This document shows positions 16,109-23,541 of a stretch of DNA of 27,417 nucleotides, in pieces (positions within the stretch are counted from its first letter, which is position 1; the number at the start of each line of letters is the position of its first letter). The translations under genes and the position numbers were made by a program. The notes beneath the pieces are model-generated. The model was not told the origin of the DNA and did not search any database. It worked only from the letters and a program-made list of their open reading frames with translations. Location of the stretch: positions 1 to 27,417 of the forward strand of contig URHY01000021.1 of NCBI GenBank assembly GCA_900547815.1. Direction: 5' to 3'. This DNA comes from an uncultured Solobacterium sp. GTDB lineage: Bacteria; Bacillota_I; Bacilli_A; Erysipelotrichales; Erysipelotrichaceae.

Positions 16109-17023
16109 ATGACAACAACAAATCGAAATACAACAGGAATTGTTTTTAACATTCAAAAATTCAGTGTAAATGACGGTCCGGGAATTCGTACTACCGTTTT
16201 TCTAAAGGGATGTCCTCTTCGTTGTAAGTGGTGTGCAAATCCAGAAAGTCAGCTTATACAAACACAAATTCTTTGGGATCAAAATAAATGTATAAATTGT
16301 CATCATTGCATTGAAACCTGTCCAAAAAACGCTATGAAAACAATTGATAAATCCATCAAAATCAACCATAGTCTGTGTAGTGGATGTAAGAAATGTGTAT
16401 ATGAATGTCCAAAAAACGCATTAAGTGCACAAGGCGAACAAAAATCTGTAGAAGAAGTGCTTAAAATTGTTTTACAAGATCAAGCCTTCTATGAAGAAAG
16501 TGGTGGTGGTCTAACACTTTCTGGAGGTGAGCTCTTACTTCAACCTGAGTTTTCAAGAGAACTTCTCTTAGCCGCTAAAGAAAAAGGAATTCATACGTGT
16601 TGTGAAACAACCGGTTTTGCGACAGAAGAAACATTTGATCACGTCATGGAATATGTAGATTACATTCTTTTTGATATGAAACACTGGAACACAGATAAAC
16701 ATATAGAAGGTACAGGTGTTTCTAATAAGTTACCATTACTAAACATGAAACATGCCATCGCCAATGGCAAAACAGTTCTTCCTCGAATCCCTGTTATACC
16801 TGGTTTTAATGATTCTTTGGATGACGCAAAAGAATTTTCAAAAACACTTCACAACATTGGAATAAACAAATGTCAACTTCTACCGTTCCATCAATTTGGA
16901 GAAAATAAATATCATCTTTTAAATGTAAAATACGATTATGAAAATGTTCCTTCGTATCATCCAGAAGATTTAAAAGAGTATTTAAATATATTTAAAGAGA
17001 ATAACATTAACGCTTTTTTCTAA
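16109..17023 (+). CDS. Glycyl radical enzyme activating enzyme (radical SAM)
   Basis: This enzyme uses S-adenosylmethionine to install the glycyl radical on its partner, almost certainly the enzyme encoded divergently at 13509-15926. At 304 residues it is the longer activase type. It has the radical SAM motif CPLRCKWC (C35, C39, C42) and an inserted ferredoxin-like domain with two sets of four cysteines (C61, C64, C67, C71 and C90, C93, C96, C100) for extra 4Fe-4S clusters. The SAM-binding SGGE is at 138-141. PFL-activating enzymes lack the ferredoxin insert, so this supports the YbiW/dehydratase-type partner. E. coli YbiY is the counterpart by context. Followed after 64 bp by the DeoR gene, an arrangement also known next to this enzyme class in streptococci. 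Confidence 0.93.
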   Translation: MTTTNRNTTGIVFNIQKFSVNDGPGIRTTVFLKGCPLRCKWCANPESQLIQTQILWDQNKCINCHHCIETCPKNAMKTIDKSIKINHSLCSGCKKCVYECPKNALSAQGEQKSVEEVLKIVLQDQAFYEESGGGLTLSGGELLLQPEFSRELLLAAKEKGIHTCCETTGFATEETFDHVMEYVDYILFDMKHWNTDKHIEGTGVSNKLPLLNMKHAIANGKTVLPRIPVIPGFNDSLDDAKEFSKTLHNIGINKCQLLPFHQFGENKYHLLNVKYDYENVPSYHPEDLKEYLNIFKENNINAFF

Positions 17024-17035
17024 ATTTCACTTTCA

Positions 17036-17064
17036 TTTGAAATCAAAAACACTTATTATATAAA
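17036..17064 (+). promoter_or_regulatory. Possible separate promoter of the DeoR gene
   Basis: TTTGAA (17036-17041), 17-bp spacer, TATAAA (17059-17064). The -35 overlaps the palindrome TTTCATTTGAAA (17031-17042), which shares TTTCATT with the two putative operators upstream, so autoregulation is possible. Confidence 0.4.
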
Positions 17065-17087
17065 CAAAATGATAGGAATCAACGTAA

Positions 17088-17834
17088 ATGAAAAATAGAA
17101 CAAATAAAATATTAGAATTACTGACATCTGAAAAGAGAATCGAGGTTTCTCAACTCGCTGAATACCTAAGTGTTTCCCAAGTAACTATCCGCAAAGATTT
17201 AGATGCATTAGAAGCTAAAGGAATCATCAAACGTGAGCATGGGCATGCTGTGTTATGTAGCACAGATGATATCAATGGTAGAATCGCATATCATTATGAA
17301 GAAAAGAAAAAAATAGCTTTAAAAGCTACTGAACTTGTTAAAGAAGGCGATACAATTATGATTGAAAGTGGTAGTTGTTGTGCACTTTTAGCGGATACGT
17401 TAACACAACTTCATAAAGACTTAACAATTATCACTAACAGTGCTTTTATCGCAGAATATATTCGTGGAAAATCAAATTTTCAAATTATTCTTTTAGGTGG
17501 AATTTATCAACAAGATTCACAAGTTATGGTAGGTCCTATGGTTCAAGAATGTGTATCCAACTTTTTTGTCGATTATTTTTTCATCGGTACAGATGGATAT
17601 GATTCTAGAATTGGCTTTTCAAATCGTGATCAAATGCGAGCACAAGCCGTACGTGATATGTCGCATCAAGCCGAACAAATAATCGTGCTAACAGAAAGCG
17701 ATAAATTTTCTAAACGTGGTGTTGTACCATTAAATTTAAAAGATAAAATAAAAACTGTTATAACGGATCATTCTATTGATTCTTCTTATGTTCAAGAACT
17801 AAACAATCAAAATATTCAAGTCATAACAATTTAA
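17088..17834 (+). CDS. DeoR family transcriptional regulator
   Basis: A 248-residue regulator with an N-terminal winged helix-turn-helix (about 5-55), including SQLAEYLSVSQVTIRKDLDALE at roughly 21-42 (quoted in part: VSQVTIRKDLDAL), and a C-terminal DeoRC sensor domain. In that domain IESGSCC, ITNSAF and LGGIYQ with FIGTDG mark the sugar-phosphate-binding core. DeoR proteins usually repress sugar genes until a phosphorylated intermediate binds. Its neighbours point to regulation of the activase and the glycyl radical enzyme through the repeated sites at 15946 and 16041, and perhaps of itself. The effector would be a phosphosugar such as the anhydrohexitol-6-phosphate or its product; that is inference. 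AGGA lies before the ATG. Confidence 0.9.
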   Translation: MKNRTNKILELLTSEKRIEVSQLAEYLSVSQVTIRKDLDALEAKGIIKREHGHAVLCSTDDINGRIAYHYEEKKKIALKATELVKEGDTIMIESGSCCALLADTLTQLHKDLTIITNSAFIAEYIRGKSNFQIILLGGIYQQDSQVMVGPMVQECVSNFFVDYFFIGTDGYDSRIGFSNRDQMRAQAVRDMSHQAEQIIVLTESDKFSKRGVVPLNLKDKIKTVITDHSIDSSYVQELNNQNIQVITI

Positions 17835-17895
17835 AAAGGAGCCATGACGAATAAGTAATTTTTATTACTTATGGAGTTTAGCTCCTTTCTTTTTA
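17835..17895 (+). terminator. Terminator of the DeoR gene
   Basis: AAAGGAGC (17835-17842) pairs with GCTCCTTT (17881-17888), enclosing an inner hairpin ATAAGTAA/TTACTTAT (17851-17858, 17864-17871), and is followed by CTTTTTATC. Confidence 0.75.
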
Positions 17896-18252
17896 TCTTA
17901 TTATTTTTCTGAAATTCTAGTTTTCGAGTGTGATATCTTCTTAAATTATGATCGATACATACAAGTAATATCTTTAGTTTTTATCATAATGATTGTCTTC
18001 TTTGATCTGTTCGAAAATTTATTCACTTCAGATACTTTGTTGTGTCATATATCTTTTAGCCTGCTCAGTCGAAAAATTTTCTTTGGCTTCATTTTAATAG
18101 AATTCAAGCTTTCATATCCTGCAATACCAGAATATATGGTATATTTAAACATCTTCCAGTTTTTGAGACATCTCATAAGATAAACACAAAGAGAATTGGA
18201 ACGATATCTGATATGCATTACAATTAACTAGCTATTTTTGCACAAACAAAAG
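17896..18252 (-). other. Gene-free stretch, possible decayed coding sequence
   Basis: No intact gene is seen. On the minus strand one frame keeps protein-like pieces separated by stops, for example ...LSYEMSQKLEDV*, NEAKENFSTEQAKRYMTQQ and FEQIKEDNHYDKN*. This may be the relic of a gene broken by several nonsense changes. No family could be named. A 64-codon plus-strand frame at 17989-18183 lacks a ribosome binding site and is probably chance. Confidence 0.25.
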
Positions 18253-18303
18253 AAAGACCGATATTCAGATTTTTTTAAGTCTTGAATATTCGGTCCTTTT
18301 TTT
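18253..18303. terminator. Bidirectional terminator
   Basis: GACCGATATTCA (18256-18267) pairs with TGAATATTCGGTC (18283-18295) with one bulged base. A T-run follows on the plus strand (18297-18303) and a T-rich stretch on the minus strand. It serves the binding-protein gene on the minus strand. Confidence 0.75.
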
Positions 18304-18342
18304 AAACTAAAACGTTTTTATCTATTATAGCCCCTTTTACTA

Positions 18343-20025
18343 TTAATCATCAATATAAGCTGTAGCCATTGATTGTGACCAAATAAATGTAGAAGAAGTC
18401 TTCAAACCTTTTACTTTCTTATTACGTAAACAATAAGTTTGCACACCATCTGTTGGTAAGTATGCACATAGTTCTGCTTGACGAACATAAGCCTTTAAGT
18501 AAGCAGCTGTTGAAGCATCTTTATCAGCTGTATAAGCACCTGCAGCTAAGTAAGAATCTAATTCATCATCTTTTAAACGAGCAAAATTATTTACGCCTTG
18601 TGATTGAATCAAGTAATCAACGCCTGTATCTTCAGGGTTTGTAAAAGAATATCCTAAATAAGATACATCCCAATCACCAACAGCTGAATCATCACTTACA
18701 GTTGAAATAACTGTATTAAATTCCATTGTGTTTGCCTTGAAGTCGACACCAAGTTCTCCCCATTGTTTTTGTAACATAGGAATCATTGTATCCATCGCAT
18801 CTTTTTCTTTTGTAGCCAAGAACTTAATGCTTAATTTTTGACCATCTTTTTCACGAATACCATCACTACCAACAGTCCATCCTGCATCATCTAAGATTTG
18901 TTTTGCCTTTTCTACATCATAATCATAGTAAGTAGCCCCATCAACTTTTTCTTCACCACGAACATATGCACCATTTCCGCCAGATACTGGGTTACCAAAC
19001 AAGCCTGGTACATATGCTAATTTAGCATCTTTATCATCTAATTTATAATAGCTTGCGATATAGGATTCACGATCAAATCCATAAGCCAAAGCTTGACGAA
19101 CAGCCTGATCTTGGCATGCCCCTGCAACTGTATTCATAAACAAGAAGTCTTCACGATCACTAGGATAAGAATCCATAGTCAAACCTTTATCTTTGTCTTT
19201 GGCAACTGTATTGATTTTATTTGCATCTACTACATCTGGAATATAATCGATTGTTCCATTTTCCAATTCTTTGATTTCAGTCGAAGTCTCTGTTTTCTTG
19301 ATCATAATCTTAGAAATCTGATATTCTCCATCTTTGGCTTCAAAATTTTCATTTCGATCCAATGAAGCTCCCTCTGTTTTAGAGAATGATTTTAATTTAT
19401 AAGGACCTGTTCCAATAGGATTACTATTGTTCTTTTCAACATTCGAAGTTTTTCCCTTTTTATACTTCAATGTTTTTGCACTACAAATTTTTTGTGTTCC
19501 CAAAGTCGATTCTGCATCGATTTTTGGTTTAGACATGTGGAATACAACGGTATAATCATCAGGTGTTTCAATACCAGAGACATCTTTGGCATCTCCATCA
19601 TGATATTCGCTATATCCATTTAAGAAATCTACATTACTTGAAAAACGTCCTGTATAGCTTGGGTCAGCCATAACGCTAAACGTTGCCTTTACATCTTTTG
19701 AAGTAAATTTAGATCCATCACTGAATTTAACACCTTTCTTCAATTTAAATGTCATTGTTGTACCATCATCACTAATAGTAGGTAAATCCTCTGCCAATTC
19801 GGGAACTAAATTGGCATCCTTGTCATATGCCAACAATCCTTGATATACCAAGTTAACAACATTATGATCGTTAACGGTCTGATAATACATAGGAGAAAAA
19901 TCTCCATTCATTTCTGTAAACAATCCAACTGTTAATGTTTGTTCTTTACCAGAACCCGATCCGCCTGCAGAACATCCTGCAAGCATGAATGCCATACCTA
20001 GGGCACATACTTTTCTCTTATTCAT
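18343..20025 (-). CDS. Oligopeptide-binding lipoprotein (SBP_bac_5 family), second paralogue
   Basis: A 560-residue extracellular binding protein with a clear lipoprotein signal: MNKRKVC start, hydrophobic core and lipobox LAGC with Cys18. A short Gly/Ser linker follows. Family features include LTVGLFTEMNGDFSP, LVYQGLLAY, MTFKLKKGVKFSDG, FTSKDV and ADPSYTGRF. Side by side with the protein at 11446-13104 the two are alike over their whole length, so they arose by duplication. Differences such as added GG/DD residues around 330-350 may reflect different ligands. No permease genes are adjacent. Unlike its paralogue it has an ordinary promoter (20055-20082) and no T-box. The start follows GAGGAAGAG a few bases upstream. 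Confidence 0.9.
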   Translation of the reverse strand: MNKRKVCALGMAFMLAGCSAGGSGSGKEQTLTVGLFTEMNGDFSPMYYQTVNDHNVVNLVYQGLLAYDKDANLVPELAEDLPTISDDGTTMTFKLKKGVKFSDGSKFTSKDVKATFSVMADPSYTGRFSSNVDFLNGYSEYHDGDAKDVSGIETPDDYTVVFHMSKPKIDAESTLGTQKICSAKTLKYKKGKTSNVEKNNSNPIGTGPYKLKSFSKTEGASLDRNENFEAKDGEYQISKIMIKKTETSTEIKELENGTIDYIPDVVDANKINTVAKDKDKGLTMDSYPSDREDFLFMNTVAGACQDQAVRQALAYGFDRESYIASYYKLDDKDAKLAYVPGLFGNPVSGGNGAYVRGEEKVDGATYYDYDVEKAKQILDDAGWTVGSDGIREKDGQKLSIKFLATKEKDAMDTMIPMLQKQWGELGVDFKANTMEFNTVISTVSDDSAVGDWDVSYLGYSFTNPEDTGVDYLIQSQGVNNFARLKDDELDSYLAAGAYTADKDASTAAYLKAYVRQAELCAYLPTDGVQTYCLRNKKVKGLKTSSTFIWSQSMATAYIDD

Positions 20026-20054
20026 AACTCTTCCTCTTCTCTTTCATGTAAACC

Positions 20055-20082
20055 ATTATAACGCTTTCTGAAACATATTCAA
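20055..20082 (-). promoter_or_regulatory. Promoter of the second binding-protein gene
   Basis: On the minus strand: -35 TTGAAT (20082-20077), 16-bp spacer, -10 TATAAT (20060-20055). The leader is only about 25 nt and holds no riboswitch. Confidence 0.7.
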
Positions 20083-20131
20083 TTGTTTTTTACATTTAAT
20101 TTCTGTAACAACATTATTTGCTTTATATAAA

Positions 20132-20161
20132 AGAAAAAAGCCTATCTTTTATGATAAGCTT
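20132..20161 (-). terminator. Terminator of the tmk-holB-ricT-rsmI operon
   Basis: AAGCTTATC (20161-20153, minus strand) pairs with GATAGGCTT (20146-20138) over a 6-nt loop, followed by a T-run. The rsmI stop codon is within the hairpin. Confidence 0.85.
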
Positions 20162-20987
20162 CATATAATTCATTCTTTTTACACGCCATTTCTTTGGCAA
20201 CTAAACCAATCGCTTCTTTTGTACGCATTCCAGATTCAACATATTCATCCACTTTCGTAATGGCTGTATACATATCAAATACAACTTCCTCTTTTTTAAA
20301 TCCATCCATGACAATAACCATTTCACCTTTACAAGTGGAAGCCACTTCTAATACTTCTTCAATCGTTCCACGAATATATTCTTCATGAACTTTTGTGAGT
20401 TCTCTAGCTAAACACATTTGTCGATTTCCCAATACTTCCAACATATCTTGTAAAGTATCCTCAATACGATGAGGTGCTTCATAGAAAATAGTTGTATAAG
20501 GAATTGTTTTGATTTCTTCGAGCTGTTTCTTTCTTTTTGAACTCTTATTGTCTAAAAAGCCATAGAACAAATAGTGATAACAACTCAATCCACTCGCAAC
20601 CAATGCATTCATAGCCGCGTTAGCACCTGAAACTGAAACCACATTAAATCCATGCGAAATGGTTTCTTGAACTAATTTTTGTCCAGGATCTGAAACCAAT
20701 GGATAACCTGCATCCGATACTGCCGCAACATCTTCACCATTTTCTAATCGTTCAATGATTTTAGGGATACTTACCTGTTGATTATGTTCATGATGTGACA
20801 TCAACATTGTATCAATGCCATAAGCCATTAAAAGCTTTTTTGTGTTACGCGTATCTTCTGCTGCAATGACACTCACTTCTTTTAAAATATCCAAAGCTCT
20901 AGGTGTCATTTCCTGCAAGTTTCCAATAGGTGTAGGAACCAAATACAATGTGGAAACATCTGATTCAAAACTCTTCTGTCTAATCAT
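20142..20987 (-). CDS. rsmI: 16S rRNA (cytidine-1402-2'-O)-methyltransferase
   Basis: RsmI methylates the ribose of C1402 in the decoding centre of 16S rRNA using SAM. At 281 residues it has the usual length. The tetrapyrrole-methylase-type fold shows LVPTPIGNL (16-24), AAEDTRNTKKL (42-52), VSDAGYPLVSDPG (90-102) and later FYEAPHR and LARELTK, all typical for the family. Last gene of its operon. Its ATG lies inside the 3' end of ricT (8-nt overlap) with AAGGA 8 nt upstream. The same gene order, with extra genes between, occurs in Bacillus (tmk ... holB-yaaT-...-yabC). Confidence 0.96.
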   Translation of the reverse strand: MIRQKSFESDVSTLYLVPTPIGNLQEMTPRALDILKEVSVIAAEDTRNTKKLLMAYGIDTMLMSHHEHNQQVSIPKIIERLENGEDVAAVSDAGYPLVSDPGQKLVQETISHGFNVVSVSGANAAMNALVASGLSCYHYLFYGFLDNKSSKRKKQLEEIKTIPYTTIFYEAPHRIEDTLQDMLEVLGNRQMCLARELTKVHEEYIRGTIEEVLEVASTCKGEMVIVMDGFKKEEVVFDMYTAITKVDEYVESGMRTKEAIGLVAKEMACKKNELYEAYHKR

Positions 20988-21813
20988 TATTAAAATCCTT
21001 ATCTGGCCACAACTCTTTAAAGTTTACAAACAAGACTTCTTCTTTATTTTCTAGTTTTGCCTGTTTTTGAAGCACATTCATGCTTGAAATGCGATATTTT
21101 TTACCTTGATAACTCACAATCGAATTCATCTTTGGTAAATCTTTACGCATTCTTGTATACTCTTCATTCTCAAACCGTAAACAACACATTAGCTTTCCAC
21201 ATTGACCACTCAACTTTTGAATATTCAATGCCAACAACTGGTTTTTTGCCATATTGATTGATACTGTATCAAAATCTGACATGAATCTTGAACAACAACA
21301 TTCCATACCACAATTTCCAATTCCACCTACGATTTTAGCTTTGTTTCTTGGTCCTACTTGTCTTAATTCAATACGACAATGTAAATGTTGAGCTAAGTCT
21401 TTTAAGAGTTGTCTAAAATCAACACGATCGTCCGACACATATGTAAAAATAACTTTTGTACGATCCAATGTATATTCTGAGCTTATTAAATGCATATCCA
21501 ACTTAAGATTTGCGACACACTCGTGACAAATTTTCATAGCTTCTTTAGCTCTTTCTACATTTTCTTCTTTACACTTAATATCTTCTGGTGTTGCCTTACG
21601 CAATACCGGTTTAATATCTCCTTTTACTTTGGAAGCATCAAAATCAACCGTTGGTACACAAACCTTTCCTAGTTCTTGTCCGCGTACAGTTTCTACAACG
21701 ACAACATCATTTGTATAATATTTAACATTTGATCCAAAAGTGTAGGCTTTTTTTGATTCTTCAAACTGTATATAAACAATATATTTATATGTTACTTTTC
21801 CTTCTGTATTCAC
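20980..21813 (-). CDS. ricT: PSP1 domain protein RicT (YaaT), mRNA maturation and development factor
   Basis: RicT is part of the RicA-RicF-RicT complex that works with RNase Y in Bacillus; the complex carries Fe-S clusters. This 277-residue protein has the PSP1 domain with the cysteine-rich stretch GNCGMECCCSRF (166-177) and SGQCGKLMCCLRF (202-214), giving C168, C172-174, C205, C210 and C211 as likely cluster ligands. RicA and RicF genes are not here. Translation begins with GTG, which shares its first base with the TAG of holB; AGGAAGG lies about 10 nt upstream. The position between holB and rsmI is as in other Firmicutes. Confidence 0.93.
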   Translation of the reverse strand: MNTEGKVTYKYIVYIQFEESKKAYTFGSNVKYYTNDVVVVETVRGQELGKVCVPTVDFDASKVKGDIKPVLRKATPEDIKCKEENVERAKEAMKICHECVANLKLDMHLISSEYTLDRTKVIFTYVSDDRVDFRQLLKDLAQHLHCRIELRQVGPRNKAKIVGGIGNCGMECCCSRFMSDFDTVSINMAKNQLLALNIQKLSGQCGKLMCCLRFENEEYTRMRKDLPKMNSIVSYQGKKYRISSMNVLQKQAKLENKEEVLFVNFKELWPDKDFNND

Positions 21814-22727
21814 TAAATCACAGCCTTCCTAATATCATAATAAAGCTTATCCATAAATAAACCTAAATCGACTGGTCGATACAACATATCCATATTTTCA
21901 ACCAAAATCGAATATAGTTTTACTTTTTTTTCTAAAGGTAAATTTACCTTATCATTTTTTACATAGAATAAAACCCACTGAATCCACAATTGTATCCAAT
22001 CTTTATTCATCCGTTCTGACTTATTCACAAATACACTTGTCTGCATTTTTTCAATTTCTACAAATGAAGATGCATGTTCAATATATTCAAATGCAATTTG
22101 TTTTAACTCCTCGAAATCTGGTAAAGACAATAATTCAATGGCCTTATCATATGTATATCCAGATTCTGCAAGCATCTTTGCGTTTTCTTCACTTGTATTT
22201 TCAAGCAATACATGCTCACAGCTTTCCGGTTTAAAATGAATCGATTGACATCTAGATTGGATAGTCGGTAATACATTGGATTTTTCATCCGCAATTAATA
22301 TACCATAAATCCCTTCACTTGGCTCCTCTAAAAACTTCAATAAACTATTTGAAGCATCTGGTGTAGCCTTATCATAATGATCTAGAATATAGATTCGAGC
22401 ATTTTGTTTTCCTGCACTAGTGGATTCAAAAAACGCCTGTAAATCCACTATATCTTTTTTCTTAATGCGATCATTCGATACAATCATATAATCTAAAGAC
22501 TCTTCATTCTCAATTTGTTTACAAGTTTCACATTCTTGACATGCAAATCCATCATTATCTGTATGTTCACATACAATGCTTTGCGCAAACAAGATAGCCG
22601 TTTCTAATTTACTTGACCCTTTCGGTCCATGAAATAAATAGGCATTCGCAACTCTTTGATTTTTTAAGGCATTCGACAACGTCTGATAAACGATTGGCTG
22701 TGCCTTTTTTAAATACTCTTTATTCAT
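21813..22727 (-). CDS. holB: DNA polymerase III delta' subunit
   Basis: HolB is the delta' subunit of the clamp loader that places the sliding clamp on DNA. It is 304 residues long, normal for Firmicutes. The P-loop is degenerate (GPKGSSK, 34-40), as expected since delta' does not hydrolyse ATP. A zinc module is formed by C53, C63, C66 and C69. LEEP (133-136) and the SRC motif (158-160, in IQSRCQ) are in place. The C-terminal part is variable as in other delta' proteins. Its ATG overlaps the tmk stop (8 nt) and its stop overlaps the ricT GTG, so translation is coupled on both sides. The ribosome binding site is weak. Confidence 0.93.
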   Translation of the reverse strand: MNKEYLKKAQPIVYQTLSNALKNQRVANAYLFHGPKGSSKLETAILFAQSIVCEHTDNDGFACQECETCKQIENEESLDYMIVSNDRIKKKDIVDLQAFFESTSAGKQNARIYILDHYDKATPDASNSLLKFLEEPSEGIYGILIADEKSNVLPTIQSRCQSIHFKPESCEHVLLENTSEENAKMLAESGYTYDKAIELLSLPDFEELKQIAFEYIEHASSFVEIEKMQTSVFVNKSERMNKDWIQLWIQWVLFYVKNDKVNLPLEKKVKLYSILVENMDMLYRPVDLGLFMDKLYYDIRKAVI

Positions 22728-23352
22728 GTTCTTTGATTACCTTTAAAACACATTCCATAGCACTTTTTAACACTTCTTCTTTACAAGGTTCAGCATCAAT
22801 GACTTCAATACGCTCTGGATACATAGATACTAATGTTTCATAACCTTGTCGTACAGCTTTATGGAATGAGCTTTCTTCTTGATCCAAACGATTTAAATCT
22901 CCACGAAGATTCATTCTTTTTTTACCTGTTTCTACACTAACAGATAAAAACAATGTCTTTTCTGGCATACACCCATCGATTGCGAATTGATTAATATCCC
23001 ATACTTCTTTTAATCCTATGCCGCGTGCAATTCCTTGATAAGCTAAACTTGAATCAATAAAGCGATCACACAATACAATTTTCTTATTTTCTAATGCCGG
23101 AAGAACAACTTCTTTTAAATGTTGTCTACGACTTGCTGCATATAATAATGCTTCTGTACGATCATCCATCTCCGTATTATTTACATCTAATAATATATTA
23201 CGAATGGATTCGGCAATCTTGCTTCCGCCTGGCTCACGAGTATAAATGCAGTCGTATCCCATTTTAATTAATTCTTCTTGTACCGCTTTACATACAGTTG
23301 TCTTTCCTGATCCATCATTTCCTTCAAATGTTATAAATACACCTTGTTTCAT
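22720..23352 (-). CDS. tmk: Thymidylate kinase
   Basis: Tmk phosphorylates dTMP to dTDP. From the chosen ATG it has 210 residues. It shows the P-loop GNDGSGKTT (11-19), the TREPGG motif (38-43), CDRFIDSSLAYQG (95-107) with the DR pair at 96-97, and a lid region with arginines around 146-155. The ATG at 23352 follows GAGGA by 6-7 nt and is preferred to the one 15 bp upstream, which has no ribosome binding site. First gene of the operon with holB, ricT and rsmI. The upstream 150 bp carry three promoter-like tandem repeats. Confidence 0.95.
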   Translation of the reverse strand: MKQGVFITFEGNDGSGKTTVCKAVQEELIKMGYDCIYTREPGGSKIAESIRNILLDVNNTEMDDRTEALLYAASRRQHLKEVVLPALENKKIVLCDRFIDSSLAYQGIARGIGLKEVWDINQFAIDGCMPEKTLFLSVSVETGKKRMNLRGDLNRLDQEESSFHKAVRQGYETLVSMYPERIEVIDAEPCKEEVLKSAMECVLKVIKEHE

Positions 23353-23406
23353 ATTTTTCCTCACCATATATATTCAATTAATTATTATTTTTAATATCTA
23401 TTCCTC

Positions 23407-23502
23407 ATTTAAACATAGCGTTCTTCGGTTTTCAAGTGATTATTAACATCATATTTTACGGTTTTCAAATATATTTAGGCATCAAAAAATACAGTTTTCA
23501 AA
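23407..23502 (-). repeat. Three tandem 33-bp promoter-like repeats upstream of tmk
   Basis: The core CGGTTTTCAA (plus strand) begins at 23426 and 23459, and CAGTTTTCAA begins at 23492, exactly 33 bp apart each. The first two units also share CATCA near position 22-26 of the unit. On the minus strand each core gives TTGAAA, followed after 17 bp by TTAAAT (23412-23407), TAATAA (23445-23440) or CTAAAT (23478-23473), so each unit could be a promoter. The third unit runs into the purC terminator. Confidence 0.6.
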
Positions 23503-23532
23503 AAAACACCCATAAGCATTCAACTTATGGGT
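23499..23532 (-). terminator. Terminator of purC
   Basis: On the minus strand ACCCATAAG (23532-23524) pairs with CTTATGGGT (23516-23508) over 7 nt, followed by GTTTTTTTG. A perfect 9-bp stem. Confidence 0.9.
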
Positions 23533-23541
23533 ATCTTTCAA

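Noticed and set aside
17896..18252. Alternative genetic code (TGA read as Trp) as explanation for the interrupted frame
   Set aside because: The frame also contains several TAA codons, and TGA serves as a real stop for purN.
23426..23502. Regularly spaced repeats considered as a small CRISPR array
   Set aside because: The conserved core is only about 10 bp, the period is 33 bp, the units partly match across the whole length, and no cas genes are near; promoter-like repeats explain it better.
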